A stretch of DNA of 64,000 nt from Spirosoma spitsbergense DSM 19989 (GCF_000374085.1 NZ_KB893592.1:86709-150708); one strand, 5' to 3'. Numbered from the stretch's first letter, positions 26,693 to 36,532 are shown. Notes: generated from the letters alone by a model not told the origin. Numbers and translations: made by a program.

Positions 26693-26720
26693 TTGTTATA
26701 TTGAATTTGACTTAACTTTG
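26693..26720 (+). promoter_or_regulatory. Bacteroidota-type promoter upstream of the TPP riboswitch
   Basis: A perfect -7 box TAACTTTG lies at 26713-26720, with TTG at 26693-26695. The spacer is 17 bases, slightly shorter than usual. Transcription from here would begin a few bases before the riboswitch. Confidence 0.6.
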
Positions 26721-26734
26721 TCCTGCTAATCTTA

Positions 26735-26811
26735 TGAAGGGGTGCCCTAAAACAACGGGCTGAGATTATACCCACTGAACCTGCGCGGGTAATGCTGTGA
26801 AGGGAAATGTA
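26735..26811 (+). promoter_or_regulatory. TPP (THI-box) riboswitch
   Basis: The sequence carries the conserved THI elements in order: GGGGTGCCC, GGGCTGAGA, ACCC, the GAACCTG block, GGGTAATGC and GAAGGGAA. The arms that pair around the two ligand-binding helices are visible. It is in the leader of the TonB-receptor gene, whose ATG is 90 bases further on. Thiamin pyrophosphate binding should lower expression of the receptor. Confidence 0.9.
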
Positions 26812-26901
26812 GTTATGAATTGAATTCATGACTGTTTGCAAACCAATTATCTATAACCGGAGGTAGGTTTGGCCCCTCGCCTATCGTAATCTTTTTCACA
26901 A

Positions 26902-29283
26902 ATGAAAAAAGGTACGACCTATCTTATTTTCTTCGCAGCCTTATGCTGGCTGCACACCCTGCCCGCATGGGCTCAATTCTCCATTTCGGGTACGGTAAGC
27001 GATGCCGATGGCGGTACGCTCCCCGGCGCAGCTATTGTGATTGAAGATACCTATAAGGGGACCTTCACCGATGCATCCGGTACGTTTCAGCTCGTTAATC
27101 TGAAACCGGGTACACTTTTGTTACGTATATCGCTATTAGGCTACGAACCTCAATTGCGCACCGTTGAGCTAATAAAAAATACCACGCTGGCCATTAATCT
27201 GACTAAAACTGCCGTGGCCGTTGACGAAGTGGTCGTGAGCGCAACGCGGGCCAATCAAAAATCGGCCATTGCGTATACGGATGTAACCCGCCGGGAGTTG
27301 AATAAGCTGAACCTGGGGCAAGACATACCGCAATTACTCAACTTCACCCCTTCTGTTGTGACAACGTCCGACGCAGGTGCTGGTGTGGGGTACACAGGCA
27401 TCCGAATTCGGGGTTCCGATGCTACACGGGTCAATGTAACACTCAACGGTATTCCATATAACGACGCGGAATCGCAGGGCACCTACTTTGTCGACATGCC
27501 CGACTTTGCTTCTTCCGTGAGCAGTATTCAGATTCAGCGGGGAGTGGGCACATCAACTAACGGCGCGGGAGCTTTTGGTGCATCGATCAATATACAGACC
27601 AATAAGCTGGAGGAAAAACCCTATGCCGAAGTGAACCTCTCGGGCGGCTCGTTCGGAACCCGAAAAGTGAATGTACTGGCGGGTACCGGTTTACTCAATA
27701 ATCACTTTGTTCTGGATGCCAGGTTATCGAAAATACACTCAGACGGTTTTATTGACAGGGCGTTTTCGGACTTGAAATCATTTTATCTATCAGGGGGCTA
27801 CTACGCCAAAAATAGCTTTATCCGGCTGAATGTGTTTTCTGGGCAGGAGCAAACCTATCAGGCCTGGAATGGTGTACCGGGGGACATTCTACCGACCAAC
27901 CGAACCTATAACTCGTTTACGTACGATAACCAGACGGACAATTATCAGCAGGATAATTACCAGTTGATCAGTTCATTCGGCCTCAGTAAGAACTGGCGGT
28001 TGAATGCCTCCCTGTTTTATACGAAAGGAAAAGGTTACTACGAAGAGTTTAAACCTAATGATGCTTTCAGCAAGTACAACTTACCCCCCGTTGTGATTGG
28101 TGACTCAACCATTCGGCAAACCGACATTGTTCGGCGAAAATGGCTGGACAACGATTTTTACGGTACGGTATTCTCGCTCGATTACAACAGCTTTGGCAAG
28201 CTGACGGCTAATATTGGTGGTGGCTGGAATCAGTATCAGGGCGGCCACTATGGCGAGATAATCTGGGCACGCATTGCCGGAAATACGAACATTCGGAATC
28301 GATATTATAACGACGATGCGGTTAAAACCGATGTCAATCTGTACGCGAAGGCCTTTTATCAGTTTAGCAATCGGCTCAACGGTTTTCTGGATTTGCAGGT
28401 GCGCACGGTTGGCTATTCGTTTCTAGGCTTCAATAGCCAACTCCAAAACGTACAGCAGAACGCTAACCTGACATTTTTCAATCCGAAGGCAGGCTTAACC
28501 TACACCATCAACGACCATAGTACAGCCTACGCATCAGTAGGTGTGGGCCATCGTGAACCCAACCGGGATGATTACACGCAGTCAACTCCGGAAAGCCGAC
28601 CTAAAGCGGAACAACTGATTGATTACGAAGCGGGGTATAAAATTCAGGGGCAGAAATTTACGGTTTCCGTTAATGGTTATTACATGGATTACCAGAATCA
28701 GTTAGTCTTATCGGGGCAGATAAACGATGTAGGTGCCTACAACCGGGTCAATATACCAAAAAGTTACCGGGCGGGAGTAGAACTGGAAGCCGGTGCCCGG
28801 TTAACCAGCAAACTCCGCTGGAATATAAACGCAACAGTTAGCCGGAACAAGGTCGAAAACTTTACGGAGTATCTGGATAATTACGATACGGGTACGCAGG
28901 AAATTCGCCAGTACAGCCAGACAGACATTTCGTTTTCCCCTAACGTGATTTCCGGCTCGCAGTTACTCTTTACACCGTCAAAAAGACTGGAACTGGGACT
29001 TCTTTCAAAGTATGTCGGCAAACAATACCTGGACAATACCTCCAGCGAAAGCAGAAAACTGAACCCTTATTTCACGAACGATATCCGGGTGATCTACACC
29101 TTTAAGCCAGTGTTTGCACAGGAAATCGCTTTTACACTGCTGTTTAACAATGTACTAAATGAAAAGTACGAGTCGAACGGCTACACCTACGGGTACATTT
29201 CGGAAGGACAGGTTATTGCAGAAAACGCTTATTACCCACAGGCTGGCCGGAATTTTCTGGCGGGTATTCGGGTCCGGTTTTAA
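26902..29283 (+). CDS. TonB-dependent receptor under TPP control, probable thiamin uptake
   Basis: The 793-residue protein starts with a signal peptide (ends near WAQF). It has a carboxypeptidase-regulatory-like domain (about 26-110), a plug (about 118-230) and a 22-strand-type barrel ending RNFLAGIRVRF, with the terminal aromatic. It imports ligands across the outer membrane using TonB energy. The TPP riboswitch in the leader points to thiamin or a precursor as ligand, as in other thiamin-regulated outer-membrane receptors. No inner-membrane transporter or thi gene follows, and the next gene is convergent. Its stop overlaps that gene's stop by four bases (TTAA). Confidence 0.88.
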   Translation: MKKGTTYLIFFAALCWLHTLPAWAQFSISGTVSDADGGTLPGAAIVIEDTYKGTFTDASGTFQLVNLKPGTLLLRISLLGYEPQLRTVELIKNTTLAINLTKTAVAVDEVVVSATRANQKSAIAYTDVTRRELNKLNLGQDIPQLLNFTPSVVTTSDAGAGVGYTGIRIRGSDATRVNVTLNGIPYNDAESQGTYFVDMPDFASSVSSIQIQRGVGTSTNGAGAFGASINIQTNKLEEKPYAEVNLSGGSFGTRKVNVLAGTGLLNNHFVLDARLSKIHSDGFIDRAFSDLKSFYLSGGYYAKNSFIRLNVFSGQEQTYQAWNGVPGDILPTNRTYNSFTYDNQTDNYQQDNYQLISSFGLSKNWRLNASLFYTKGKGYYEEFKPNDAFSKYNLPPVVIGDSTIRQTDIVRRKWLDNDFYGTVFSLDYNSFGKLTANIGGGWNQYQGGHYGEIIWARIAGNTNIRNRYYNDDAVKTDVNLYAKAFYQFSNRLNGFLDLQVRTVGYSFLGFNSQLQNVQQNANLTFFNPKAGLTYTINDHSTAYASVGVGHREPNRDDYTQSTPESRPKAEQLIDYEAGYKIQGQKFTVSVNGYYMDYQNQLVLSGQINDVGAYNRVNIPKSYRAGVELEAGARLTSKLRWNINATVSRNKVENFTEYLDNYDTGTQEIRQYSQTDISFSPNVISGSQLLFTPSKRLELGLLSKYVGKQYLDNTSSESRKLNPYFTNDIRVIYTFKPVFAQEIAFTLLFNNVLNEKYESNGYTYGYISEGQVIAENAYYPQAGRNFLAGIRVRF

Positions 29284-31940
29284 CGAACCAGCATTCTTCG
29301 GAACACGGCTGACTGATCGGCGGGGTGAACGGCCAGATGGTACAACCCTCCCGGCCAGTCGGCTACCGGAATCTCGTACTCATTCGTACCGGATAGCACA
29401 CGAACGATTTGCTGATAAATCCGTCGGCCCAGCAGGTCAGTAACCTCGATCTGCGCCGGGCCGGGCCGGGGGGCTACGTACCGAACGGTCAGATGGTCGT
29501 GGGCAGGTTGCGGAAAAAGGGTCAGTGATGCACCAGCAACTGGCTCATTAGCGGTAATAAGGAGCGCGCCAAATAGCTGTGATTTACTGACAACTGCTTT
29601 ATCGAACTGGGGAGAACTCCAGCGCAGATGCACCAGAGCCTCACCCTGGTTTTCCATGTATTCCAACCGAATCGTGTGCGTTTGCCCCGTTTTCAGGTCA
29701 ACGTTAGCCGACCATTCGGTTGATTCCTGTATGTCAAACTTATCAATGACCAGTTTATTGTCGATCCACAGCCTTGCCCCATCATCCGACTCAGTCGTGA
29801 AGGTGAATGTATCAGAAAAAGGAACCTGAAACTTACCCGACCAACGCGCTACGAAGTTATCAGCGGATAGTTTAGGATCAGGAGAGCCGTAACTCCAGTA
29901 ATAGTCAACCGTTGAGTCAATCCGAACCAGCGTTGGCGAATTGACAAATTCACTACGGTCACTGTAATATTCAGCTACCAGTCCGTTGCCGCCCGGTGAG
30001 GGCAAAGCGCTAAAGTTCATGGTCAATGGGGTACTAACAGATGGTATTTCATAGGTAAACAGGGTGGACGTTTGCCCGTTGCTCCAGCCCGAAAACTTAT
30101 GGAAGCCACTTGAGGCTGCCAGATAGGGCTTTGTACTAACTGTGCGAAGCATACCAACCACCGCCGGAAAAGTAAGGCTTGTCTGGTGCAACTGTCCATC
30201 GATAGTTATCAGCGCACCGGCCGGTTTACTACTAATGGTGACAGTACTAACCTGAGGTTTTACGTCTACCCAGGATTCGGCCGTTAATCCAGACACATCC
30301 GTGGCCCGTAGGTGAACCCGGTACCAGACGTCGGTAGAGGTCTCGCCCACGCGGGCTACTTTATACGTCCCGGAGGTGGGGCCGGTAATTGGGTCCAGAG
30401 CAGGGTGAATATGGTCTTCATGGTGAAAATCAATCCACCAGGTCAGTTTGGCGTTGGCTAAAGGCTGCTTGCTGGCATTGAGGGCTTCCCCGGCGTAGGT
30501 GATTGCGCTTCCTCCCTGATAGGTTGTATTCGTGAGTGGTTGTAAAATACGCACTACCGGTCGTTGCCCCTGCACTACCCGGAGCAGCATAGTACTGGAA
30601 GTGTCGGAACCCAATGCGTTCGTTACAATACAGGTGAATAAAGCCCCGTTATCGGCCAGGGTTGGATTATTGATGGTATACTGATTCTGGGATGCTCCGA
30701 TTATCAGTTTCCCATTCCGGTACCAGCGGTACGTCAGTGGTTTCTGGCCTACGGCATCGACCGACAGGGTAGTCGCTTCACCAACAGCCACAAATGCTCC
30801 TGTTGACTGAGTAGTTATATAGGGTATACCTGAATCGAAATAGGATACCTTGTAAACCGCCCCATTACCGGTTGCTGTGTTATCTACCTGCGAACCGCCA
30901 CCCAGGCCACCCCGCGCTACATAATAAAGGTAGCCATCAGGGCTGGTAGCCAGTGCTATAGGGCGGTCAATATTGGTTACGAAGTCTCCAATTACCTGCC
31001 CGGTTACCGGATCGAAGGTATGAATTGTTCCTCCGCAATAGTCAGAGAAAAACGCCCTCCCTCTATAGTCGGCTGGAAAACGGAATTGGGCTGGATTATA
31101 CTGGGTCAGGCCCGCTATAGCACAATCAGTATCGTGTTTATAGGTATAAAGTGGCTCGGTGTAGTTATTAGGGGCCTCCTGATTGGTTCGTGGCCCTTCA
31201 ATTAGTGGCCATCCGTAGTTACGCCCGGCCTTTACGTCGTCTACCTCTTCAAATAAATCTCCTCCTACATCGCCAACCAGTATCTGGCCCGACAGGGGGT
31301 CAATAGCCAAAGAAAACGGATTACGGAACCCTAGTGCATAAATGGTTTGGTACGAGCCGGTAGTTTTCCCCACAAACGGATTATCGGCAGGAACGCTACC
31401 ATCATCGTTCATCCGCAATATTTTCCCTAAAAAGCTAGTAAGACTTTGCGCCATTGGCGCATTGGAACCATCGCCGAGTGAAACGTACAACTTCCGGTCG
31501 GGGCCGAAGTGAAGTGCTCCTCCGTTATGAATGGTTCCCAGCAGCTTATCAAAGTCAAACAGGATTTTTTCACTTTTAGGATCAGCCACTCCTGCCGTCA
31601 GCTGGAATCGGCTTAGTCGATTATGACCAGCTCCTTTTACGGTATAATAAACATAGAAGTAGGGCGTACGCGGAAAATCAGGATGAAAACAAAGCCCCGA
31701 CAAACCCCTCTCATTATAGGTATCTACATTAGATAGCTGAATGAATGGATCAGGAGCCAGTACGTCATTGATAATTTCCTGAATATCCCCATCTTTTCCG
31801 ATAACAAACAGCCGCCCGTCCGGCGCGAAGGTCAATCCGGTTGGGTTCAAATTTCGGGCTACCTTCCGTTGTACAAAGCCGTTGGGAACCTGGGCAAGGG
31901 TGGGTGTCAAACAAATAAAGAAAAGCAGAAGCCGGAGCAT
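29280..31940 (-). CDS. secreted sugar dehydrogenase-like protein with PA14 and T9SS sorting domain
   Basis: The order of domains in 886 residues is: signal peptide (1-16), glucose/sorbosone dehydrogenase-type six-bladed propeller (20-365; GLSGLCFHPDF, GGALHFGPD, ALGFRNPF), an Ig-like domain (375-455), another beta domain (460-560) and a PA14 domain (650-780; TTESDDGARLWIDNK). A C-terminal Por-type sorting domain follows (805-886; LFPQPAHDHLTVRY ... PGGLYHL). The propeller is of the PQQ/soluble aldose dehydrogenase type, so it probably oxidises or binds sugars at the cell surface. The last domain marks export by the T9SS. It appears to stand alone. Confidence 0.85.
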   Translation of the reverse strand: MLRLLLFFICLTPTLAQVPNGFVQRKVARNLNPTGLTFAPDGRLFVIGKDGDIQEIINDVLAPDPFIQLSNVDTYNERGLSGLCFHPDFPRTPYFYVYYTVKGAGHNRLSRFQLTAGVADPKSEKILFDFDKLLGTIHNGGALHFGPDRKLYVSLGDGSNAPMAQSLTSFLGKILRMNDDGSVPADNPFVGKTTGSYQTIYALGFRNPFSLAIDPLSGQILVGDVGGDLFEEVDDVKAGRNYGWPLIEGPRTNQEAPNNYTEPLYTYKHDTDCAIAGLTQYNPAQFRFPADYRGRAFFSDYCGGTIHTFDPVTGQVIGDFVTNIDRPIALATSPDGYLYYVARGGLGGGSQVDNTATGNGAVYKVSYFDSGIPYITTQSTGAFVAVGEATTLSVDAVGQKPLTYRWYRNGKLIIGASQNQYTINNPTLADNGALFTCIVTNALGSDTSSTMLLRVVQGQRPVVRILQPLTNTTYQGGSAITYAGEALNASKQPLANAKLTWWIDFHHEDHIHPALDPITGPTSGTYKVARVGETSTDVWYRVHLRATDVSGLTAESWVDVKPQVSTVTISSKPAGALITIDGQLHQTSLTFPAVVGMLRTVSTKPYLAASSGFHKFSGWSNGQTSTLFTYEIPSVSTPLTMNFSALPSPGGNGLVAEYYSDRSEFVNSPTLVRIDSTVDYYWSYGSPDPKLSADNFVARWSGKFQVPFSDTFTFTTESDDGARLWIDNKLVIDKFDIQESTEWSANVDLKTGQTHTIRLEYMENQGEALVHLRWSSPQFDKAVVSKSQLFGALLITANEPVAGASLTLFPQPAHDHLTVRYVAPRPGPAQIEVTDLLGRRIYQQIVRVLSGTNEYEIPVADWPGGLYHLAVHPADQSAVFRRMLVR

Positions 31941-31989
31941 AATTCATTGATTGAACAGGGAGTGACCAGTTATAGCCCCCCTACATTAA

Positions 31990-33129
31990 CTAAGCAATTG
32001 CCTGGGCAAGGTCCTGAATCAAATCATCAACATCCTCAATACCAACACTAAGCCGGATGAGCGTATCTTTCAGGCCATTTTTCAATCTGGCTTCTTTAGG
32101 AATACTGGCGTGGGTCATACTGGCCGGGTGCGTACAAAGGGATTCTACTCCCCCCAGCGATTCGCCTAGCGAAAACACGCTGAAACTTTCCATTACGCGG
32201 ATAGCCTCGGGCATCGAGTCCCCTTTTAGTTCGAAGGAGAGCATCCCGCCAAAGTCGCGCATCTGTTTTTTAGCTAACTCATGCCCGGCATGGGATGCCA
32301 GACCGGGGTAATATACCTGGCTGATTTTTGGATGTTGCAGTAGATAATGAGCCACTTTCATCGCATTTTCGCAATGACGCTGCATCCGCACGTGCAGAGT
32401 TTTAATACCACGTAACACCAGGAAACAATCCTGCGGCCCCGGCACAGCCCCACAGGCATTCTGGATAAACGCCAGTTGCTCAGCTATTTCATCATCATTC
32501 AGGATGATAGCTCCCATAACTGTATCGGAATGCCCGCCAAGATACTTAGTAACCGAATGCATCACGATATCGGCTCCTAAGTCAAGCGGGTTTTGCAGGT
32601 ACGGGGAGGCAAACGTATTGTCAACGACCAGTTTAATACCGTGTTCTTTTGTAATGGCCGAAATGGCAGCAATATCAACCAGCCGAAGTAGTGGGTTTGT
32701 TGGGGTTTCAATCCAGACCATCTTCGTAGCAGACGTAATGGCCGGTTCTAGATTTTCCGGATTAGATAAATCAACGAACCGAAATGTGAGACCAAACTCC
32801 TGAAACACGCGTACCATAATACGGTAGGTACCTCCGTATAAATCGTTGCTGGCAATAATTTCGTCGCCGGGTTTGAATAATTTCAGAATAGCGTCTGTGG
32901 CCCCCAAACCTGACGCATAGCAGATGCCATGCTTTCCGTTTTCCAGCGCGGCCAGGTTATTTTGCAGCACTGTTCGGGTAGGGTTCTGCGTCCGGGCATA
33001 TTCGTAGCCTTTGTGTTTACCCGGCGACTCCTGCACATACGTGGAGGTTTGGTAGATGGGGGTCATGATCGCGCCCGTAGTCGGGTCCGGTTCAATGCCC
33101 GCGTGAATGGCTTTCGTTGCGAATTTCAT
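31990..33129 (-). CDS. Cys/Met metabolism PLP-dependent enzyme (cystathionine gamma-synthase/lyase type)
   Basis: Starting at the ATG at 33129 (MKFATKAIHAG) the protein has 379 residues. Signs are PIYQTSTY, YARTQNPTR, the cofactor segment YASGLGATDAIL, VVDNTFASPYLQNPLDLGADIVMHSVTKYLGGHSD (with the Lys that binds PLP) and the C-terminal LGGVESLCTHPASMTHASIP. These mark the fold type I cystathionine gamma-synthase/beta- or gamma-lyase family. The exact reaction cannot be read by eye. Methionine biosynthesis or transsulfuration is likely. A TACTTTTG box four bases before the ATG could make the mRNA nearly leaderless. Confidence 0.85.
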   Translation of the reverse strand: MKFATKAIHAGIEPDPTTGAIMTPIYQTSTYVQESPGKHKGYEYARTQNPTRTVLQNNLAALENGKHGICYASGLGATDAILKLFKPGDEIIASNDLYGGTYRIMVRVFQEFGLTFRFVDLSNPENLEPAITSATKMVWIETPTNPLLRLVDIAAISAITKEHGIKLVVDNTFASPYLQNPLDLGADIVMHSVTKYLGGHSDTVMGAIILNDDEIAEQLAFIQNACGAVPGPQDCFLVLRGIKTLHVRMQRHCENAMKVAHYLLQHPKISQVYYPGLASHAGHELAKKQMRDFGGMLSFELKGDSMPEAIRVMESFSVFSLGESLGGVESLCTHPASMTHASIPKEARLKNGLKDTLIRLSVGIEDVDDLIQDLAQAIA

Positions 33130-33289
33130 TATCAAAAGTAGTGAAGAATTGCAGCGCATTGGTGCAACGCAACCGCTGAAGTAAACTCACAATTATCTTT
33201 GGACTTCTTTTTCCTGATTCGGTCAAACAAGCCTTCATCTATTGCACTACTAATTAAACCACAACGGCCTTTTGGCAGTTTGACTATCT

Positions 33290-33961
33290 GTGAGACTAAC
33301 TCAGTTAAAAGCACTTACCGGTCCAGCCATTGCAGGTATCGTTTTATCGACAACCCCCATCGTATTTACGTCTTTCCTAACCTACTATGCCGTTGTACAC
33401 GAAGTAGCCATTGCTGAGCTAACAGTCTGGCAATGGGTCGGTCTCACGATTATCTGTACCATCACCTCGGCTGGGCTTACGCCCCCAACCATGCTGGCAC
33501 TCATTTTCGGCTATTTTCTGGGCTGGCAGGCTGTTTTACCTTTATTTGTCATCAATTTTGGTGGCATTCTGTTTATCAATCTTATGGTCCAATGGCTTGA
33601 CCATGACCGATTTTTGGCTTTCATCAATAAAAATCCAAAAGCTAAATCCATCCTCGACCGAATTCTTAATAATGAACTGGAAGTCATTTTTTTTGCAAAA
33701 CTCTCCCCTGTACTTCCTTTTGGTTTAACCAATTTATTATTCGCTCTTTCCGGAGCAAAACTCAAAAATATCTTGCTGGGTGGTTTTCTGGGTATGGCCC
33801 CCAGAACGATACTGGCTATATGGTCGGGTCATGAGGCCCGCGAAATAAAAGCACTTTTAGAAAATCCTAACCAGAGTTCCTGGACGCAGATTATTGTGAT
33901 TGTATTGATCATCCTATCCATAGCGGGGCTCTGGCATGCTATCCAGCGTTCCTTAAAATAA
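33290..33961 (+). CDS. VTT (TVP38/DedA-like) family membrane protein
   Basis: The 223-residue protein starts with GTG. It has five or six hydrophobic segments, including WQWVGLTIICTITSAGL, LALIFGYFLGWQAVLPLFVINFGGILFINLM and a C-terminal ILSIAGLW. The VTT-domain signature is SPVLPFGLTNLLFALSG near residue 145, followed by LKNILLGGFLGMAPRTILAIWSG. Family members move or scramble lipids or small cargo. The gene overlaps the convergent alpha/beta hydrolase gene by 23 bases. Confidence 0.82.
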   Translation: MRLTQLKALTGPAIAGIVLSTTPIVFTSFLTYYAVVHEVAIAELTVWQWVGLTIICTITSAGLTPPTMLALIFGYFLGWQAVLPLFVINFGGILFINLMVQWLDHDRFLAFINKNPKAKSILDRILNNELEVIFFAKLSPVLPFGLTNLLFALSGAKLKNILLGGFLGMAPRTILAIWSGHEAREIKALLENPNQSSWTQIIVIVLIILSIAGLWHAIQRSLK

Positions 33962-34748
33962 TGCCTGCTAAATCAATTAACTGGTTATGACGAGCCTCCA
34001 GATTAGTCCATTCATACTGACGGAGTTTGCCTGTAAGTGGTAGTATATAGGGGCCGGGAACAATTTGATCGAATACCCCGGTGAAAAAGTGAACACGTAT
34101 GGGAATACTATTGATTAGATTGGCAATGGTGACCAGATTTGGCTGAATTTGCCTAAACTGCGTCCAGCTTTGGTAAGCCAGTGTCCACTGATTGGGTGTC
34201 CCAAGAGATAGTTCGGCAAAACGCATGAGTCCCCGCTCCAGTAGACCTAACTTAACCAGTATATGTCCCACGTTTAGCAATAAAGGCAAATGTTGGAGCA
34301 CATACCAAAACAGCTTTCGCCCCAATGTGGTAGTTGTGGCCAGCCGATACCAGACGTTTTGAGTGATACCATCAGGTGCCATCAGAAACAATTGATCGAT
34401 TCGTTCGGCAAAGGCTTCCAGCGTGGTTAGGGCAAACCGGCCGCCAAGACTAAAACCCATTAATGAGAAACGAGTTATGCCCTGCGTCCGCAAAAAGGCA
34501 TCCATCAGGCGATACCAGTTGGGCCTGGTTAGTAGTTGGTTTTTGTTATACTCACTGTTACCGTGGAAAAACAAATCAACAGCGAAAATAGTAAACTGGC
34601 TGGTCAACGAGCGTTCCAGCGGCATGAAAACCCCACCAGACTGCCCGAAGCCGTGAAAAGCAACCAAAATGGCTGGACCAGCACCAAGTTTTCGATACGC
34701 TATTACACTACCATCGAACGAAAATTTCTGGACGCGCCCCTTACTCAT
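33939..34748 (-). CDS. alpha/beta hydrolase
   Basis: From the ATG at 34748 (MSKGRVQKF) the protein has 269 residues, and a longer reading begins inside the MaoC gene. It has HGFGQSG (oxyanion region), GFSLGGRFAL with the nucleophile, FTGVFDQIVPG with the acid and ARHNQLID with the histidine. This is a typical single-domain alpha/beta hydrolase, possibly a lipase or thioesterase. The divergent MaoC gene starts only 31 bases away, so both promoters would have to lie inside coding sequence. Confidence 0.78.
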   Translation of the reverse strand: MSKGRVQKFSFDGSVIAYRKLGAGPAILVAFHGFGQSGGVFMPLERSLTSQFTIFAVDLFFHGNSEYNKNQLLTRPNWYRLMDAFLRTQGITRFSLMGFSLGGRFALTTLEAFAERIDQLFLMAPDGITQNVWYRLATTTTLGRKLFWYVLQHLPLLLNVGHILVKLGLLERGLMRFAELSLGTPNQWTLAYQSWTQFRQIQPNLVTIANLINSIPIRVHFFTGVFDQIVPGPYILPLTGKLRQYEWTNLEARHNQLIDLAGIILRNAG

Positions 34749-34779
34749 ATCAATAAAACTGCACAAAACACAACTATAT

Positions 34780-35235
34780 ATGATCAATTTTGCTAACCTC
34801 AACGAATTTGCGGCCCATAGCGGCCAGTCGCTCGGCGAAACGGATTACATAACCATTACTCAGGAAATGGTCGATCTGTTTGCTCAGGCCACTGGCGATC
34901 ATCAATGGATTCACACCGATCCCGAACGAGCCAGCAGGGAATCGCCGTACAAAACACCCATTGCTCACGGCTTCCTGACGCTTTCGCTGGCCCCCAGACT
35001 GATGGCCCAACTCTACCGAATCGAATCGGTAAAAATGGGGATTAACTACGGAGCGAACAAAATTAGATTCACGAATGCTGTGCCGGTAAACAGTCGACTA
35101 CGGATGCGGGGCTGGCTACATCATACGGAGCCTCAGCCTAATGGTTTACGCGTTATTATTGACTGTGTTTTCGAGGTTGAAGGAGAAGCCAAACCAGCCT
35201 GTATTGCCGAACTGATTACCTTTTTGCTCGAATAG
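34780..35235 (+). CDS. MaoC-family dehydratase
   Basis: The 151-residue protein starts at the ATG at 34780 (MINFANLNEF). It is a single hot-dog domain with the hydratase motif: ATGDHQWIHTDPERA (Asp and His of the active site), then TPIAHGFLTLSL. MaoC proteins hydrate enoyl-CoA esters. The acyl-CoA dehydrogenase gene follows 92 bases downstream, which fits beta-oxidation. It is probably expressed with that gene. Confidence 0.88.
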   Translation: MINFANLNEFAAHSGQSLGETDYITITQEMVDLFAQATGDHQWIHTDPERASRESPYKTPIAHGFLTLSLAPRLMAQLYRIESVKMGINYGANKIRFTNAVPVNSRLRMRGWLHHTEPQPNGLRVIIDCVFEVEGEAKPACIAELITFLLE

Positions 35236-35238
35236 ACA

Positions 35239-35252
35239 GTATGCATGCATAC
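35239..35252. promoter_or_regulatory. palindromic possible operator before the acyl-CoA dehydrogenase
   Basis: GTATGCATGCATAC is a perfect 14-base palindrome just after the MaoC stop and 76 bases before the acyl-CoA dehydrogenase start. Its size and symmetry suit a dimeric regulator such as a TetR-type repressor. No regulator gene for it is in view. Confidence 0.4.
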
Positions 35253-35327
35253 CATATTATTGGGGCAATTTCTTACCTTTACTACAGTCAACATAACTAA
35301 ATTTTTAACTACCCCAACGCAATTCAA

Positions 35328-36497
35328 ATGGCAACAGCAATATCAGAGCTACAGGGTTTGAATTTTAACTTATCGGAAGAGCATAGGGCTGTGCAGGAGG
35401 CTGCCCGCGATTTCGCGCAGAATGAACTGCTACCCGGTATCGTGGAGCGCGACAATGAAGCGCGTTTCCCTGCCGAACAAGTTAAGCGCATGGGCGAATT
35501 GGGCTTTATGGGCATGATGGTTCCGCCTGAATACGGTGGAGGAGGAATGGATACCGTTTCTTACGTGCTGGCTATGGAAGAAATCTCAAAAATTGACGCT
35601 TCGGCATCGGTCGTAATGTCGGTCAATAATTCGCTGGTTTGCTATGGTATTGAAGCCTTTGGAACGGAAGACCAAAAACAGACGTACCTGACCCGGCTTG
35701 CTTCCGGCGAAACAATCGGTGCCTTTTGTCTGTCAGAGCCTGAGGCCGGTTCCGATGCAACCTCGCAGGCCACTACTGCCGACGATAAAGGCGATTATTA
35801 TCTGGTGAACGGCACCAAGAACTGGATCACGAACGGGGGTACATCGGGCATTTGTCTGGTTATTGCCCAAACCGACCGACAAAAAGGCCATCGGGGTATT
35901 AATTGTCTGATTGTGGAAAAAGGAACTCCCGGTTTCGTGGTTGGCAAAAAAGAAGATAAAATGGGAATTCGGGCTTCTGATACCCATTCGCTGCTATTTA
36001 CCGATGTGAAAGTACCCAAAGAGAACCGGATTGGTGACGATGGATTTGGCTTCAAATTCGCTATGTCTACCTTAAATGGCGGTCGTATCGGTATTGCTGC
36101 CCAGGCCCTCGGCATTGCCGCCGGTGCATACGAACTATCCCTCAAATACAGTCAGGAAAGAAAAGCGTTTGGCAAGCAAATATTTGACCATCAGGCCATT
36201 CAGTTCAAATTAGCCGAGATGGTTACTAAAATTGAAGCCGCCCGACTACTGGTCTATAAAGCTGCCCGACTTAAAGATGAAAATAAAGATTATGTGCAAG
36301 CCGCAGCTATGGCCAAGTTATTTGCCTCCGATGTGGCTATGTGGGCTACTACCGAAGCGGTGCAGATCCACGGCGGATATGGCTATGTAAAAGAGTTCCA
36401 CGTAGAACGATTAATGCGCGATGCAAAGATTACCCAGATTTATGAAGGTACGTCCGAAATCCAAAAATTAGTGATAGCCCGGGAGCTCATTCGATAG
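35328..36497 (+). CDS. acyl-CoA dehydrogenase (short-chain type)
   Basis: At 389 residues it has the family's three-part fold. FCLSEPEAGSD sits near 130-140, WITNG and the HRGINCLIVEKG strand in the middle, and the C-terminal helix bundle ends QIHGGYGYVKEFHVERLMRDAKITQIYEGTSEIQ. The Glu in IYEGTSE is the catalytic base of short- and medium-chain acyl-CoA dehydrogenases. It reduces FAD while making a trans-2-enoyl-CoA. With the MaoC hydratase upstream it forms a beta-oxidation pair. Confidence 0.93.
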   Translation: MATAISELQGLNFNLSEEHRAVQEAARDFAQNELLPGIVERDNEARFPAEQVKRMGELGFMGMMVPPEYGGGGMDTVSYVLAMEEISKIDASASVVMSVNNSLVCYGIEAFGTEDQKQTYLTRLASGETIGAFCLSEPEAGSDATSQATTADDKGDYYLVNGTKNWITNGGTSGICLVIAQTDRQKGHRGINCLIVEKGTPGFVVGKKEDKMGIRASDTHSLLFTDVKVPKENRIGDDGFGFKFAMSTLNGGRIGIAAQALGIAAGAYELSLKYSQERKAFGKQIFDHQAIQFKLAEMVTKIEAARLLVYKAARLKDENKDYVQAAAMAKLFASDVAMWATTEAVQIHGGYGYVKEFHVERLMRDAKITQIYEGTSEIQKLVIARELIR

Positions 36498-36532
36498 TGG
36501 TTATTAGGCTGAAATAGAATTATTCTACCTAG

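Noticed and set aside
26641..26841. Minus-strand 66-codon frame over the TPP riboswitch
   Set aside because: It is antisense to a well-matching riboswitch and its product looks random.
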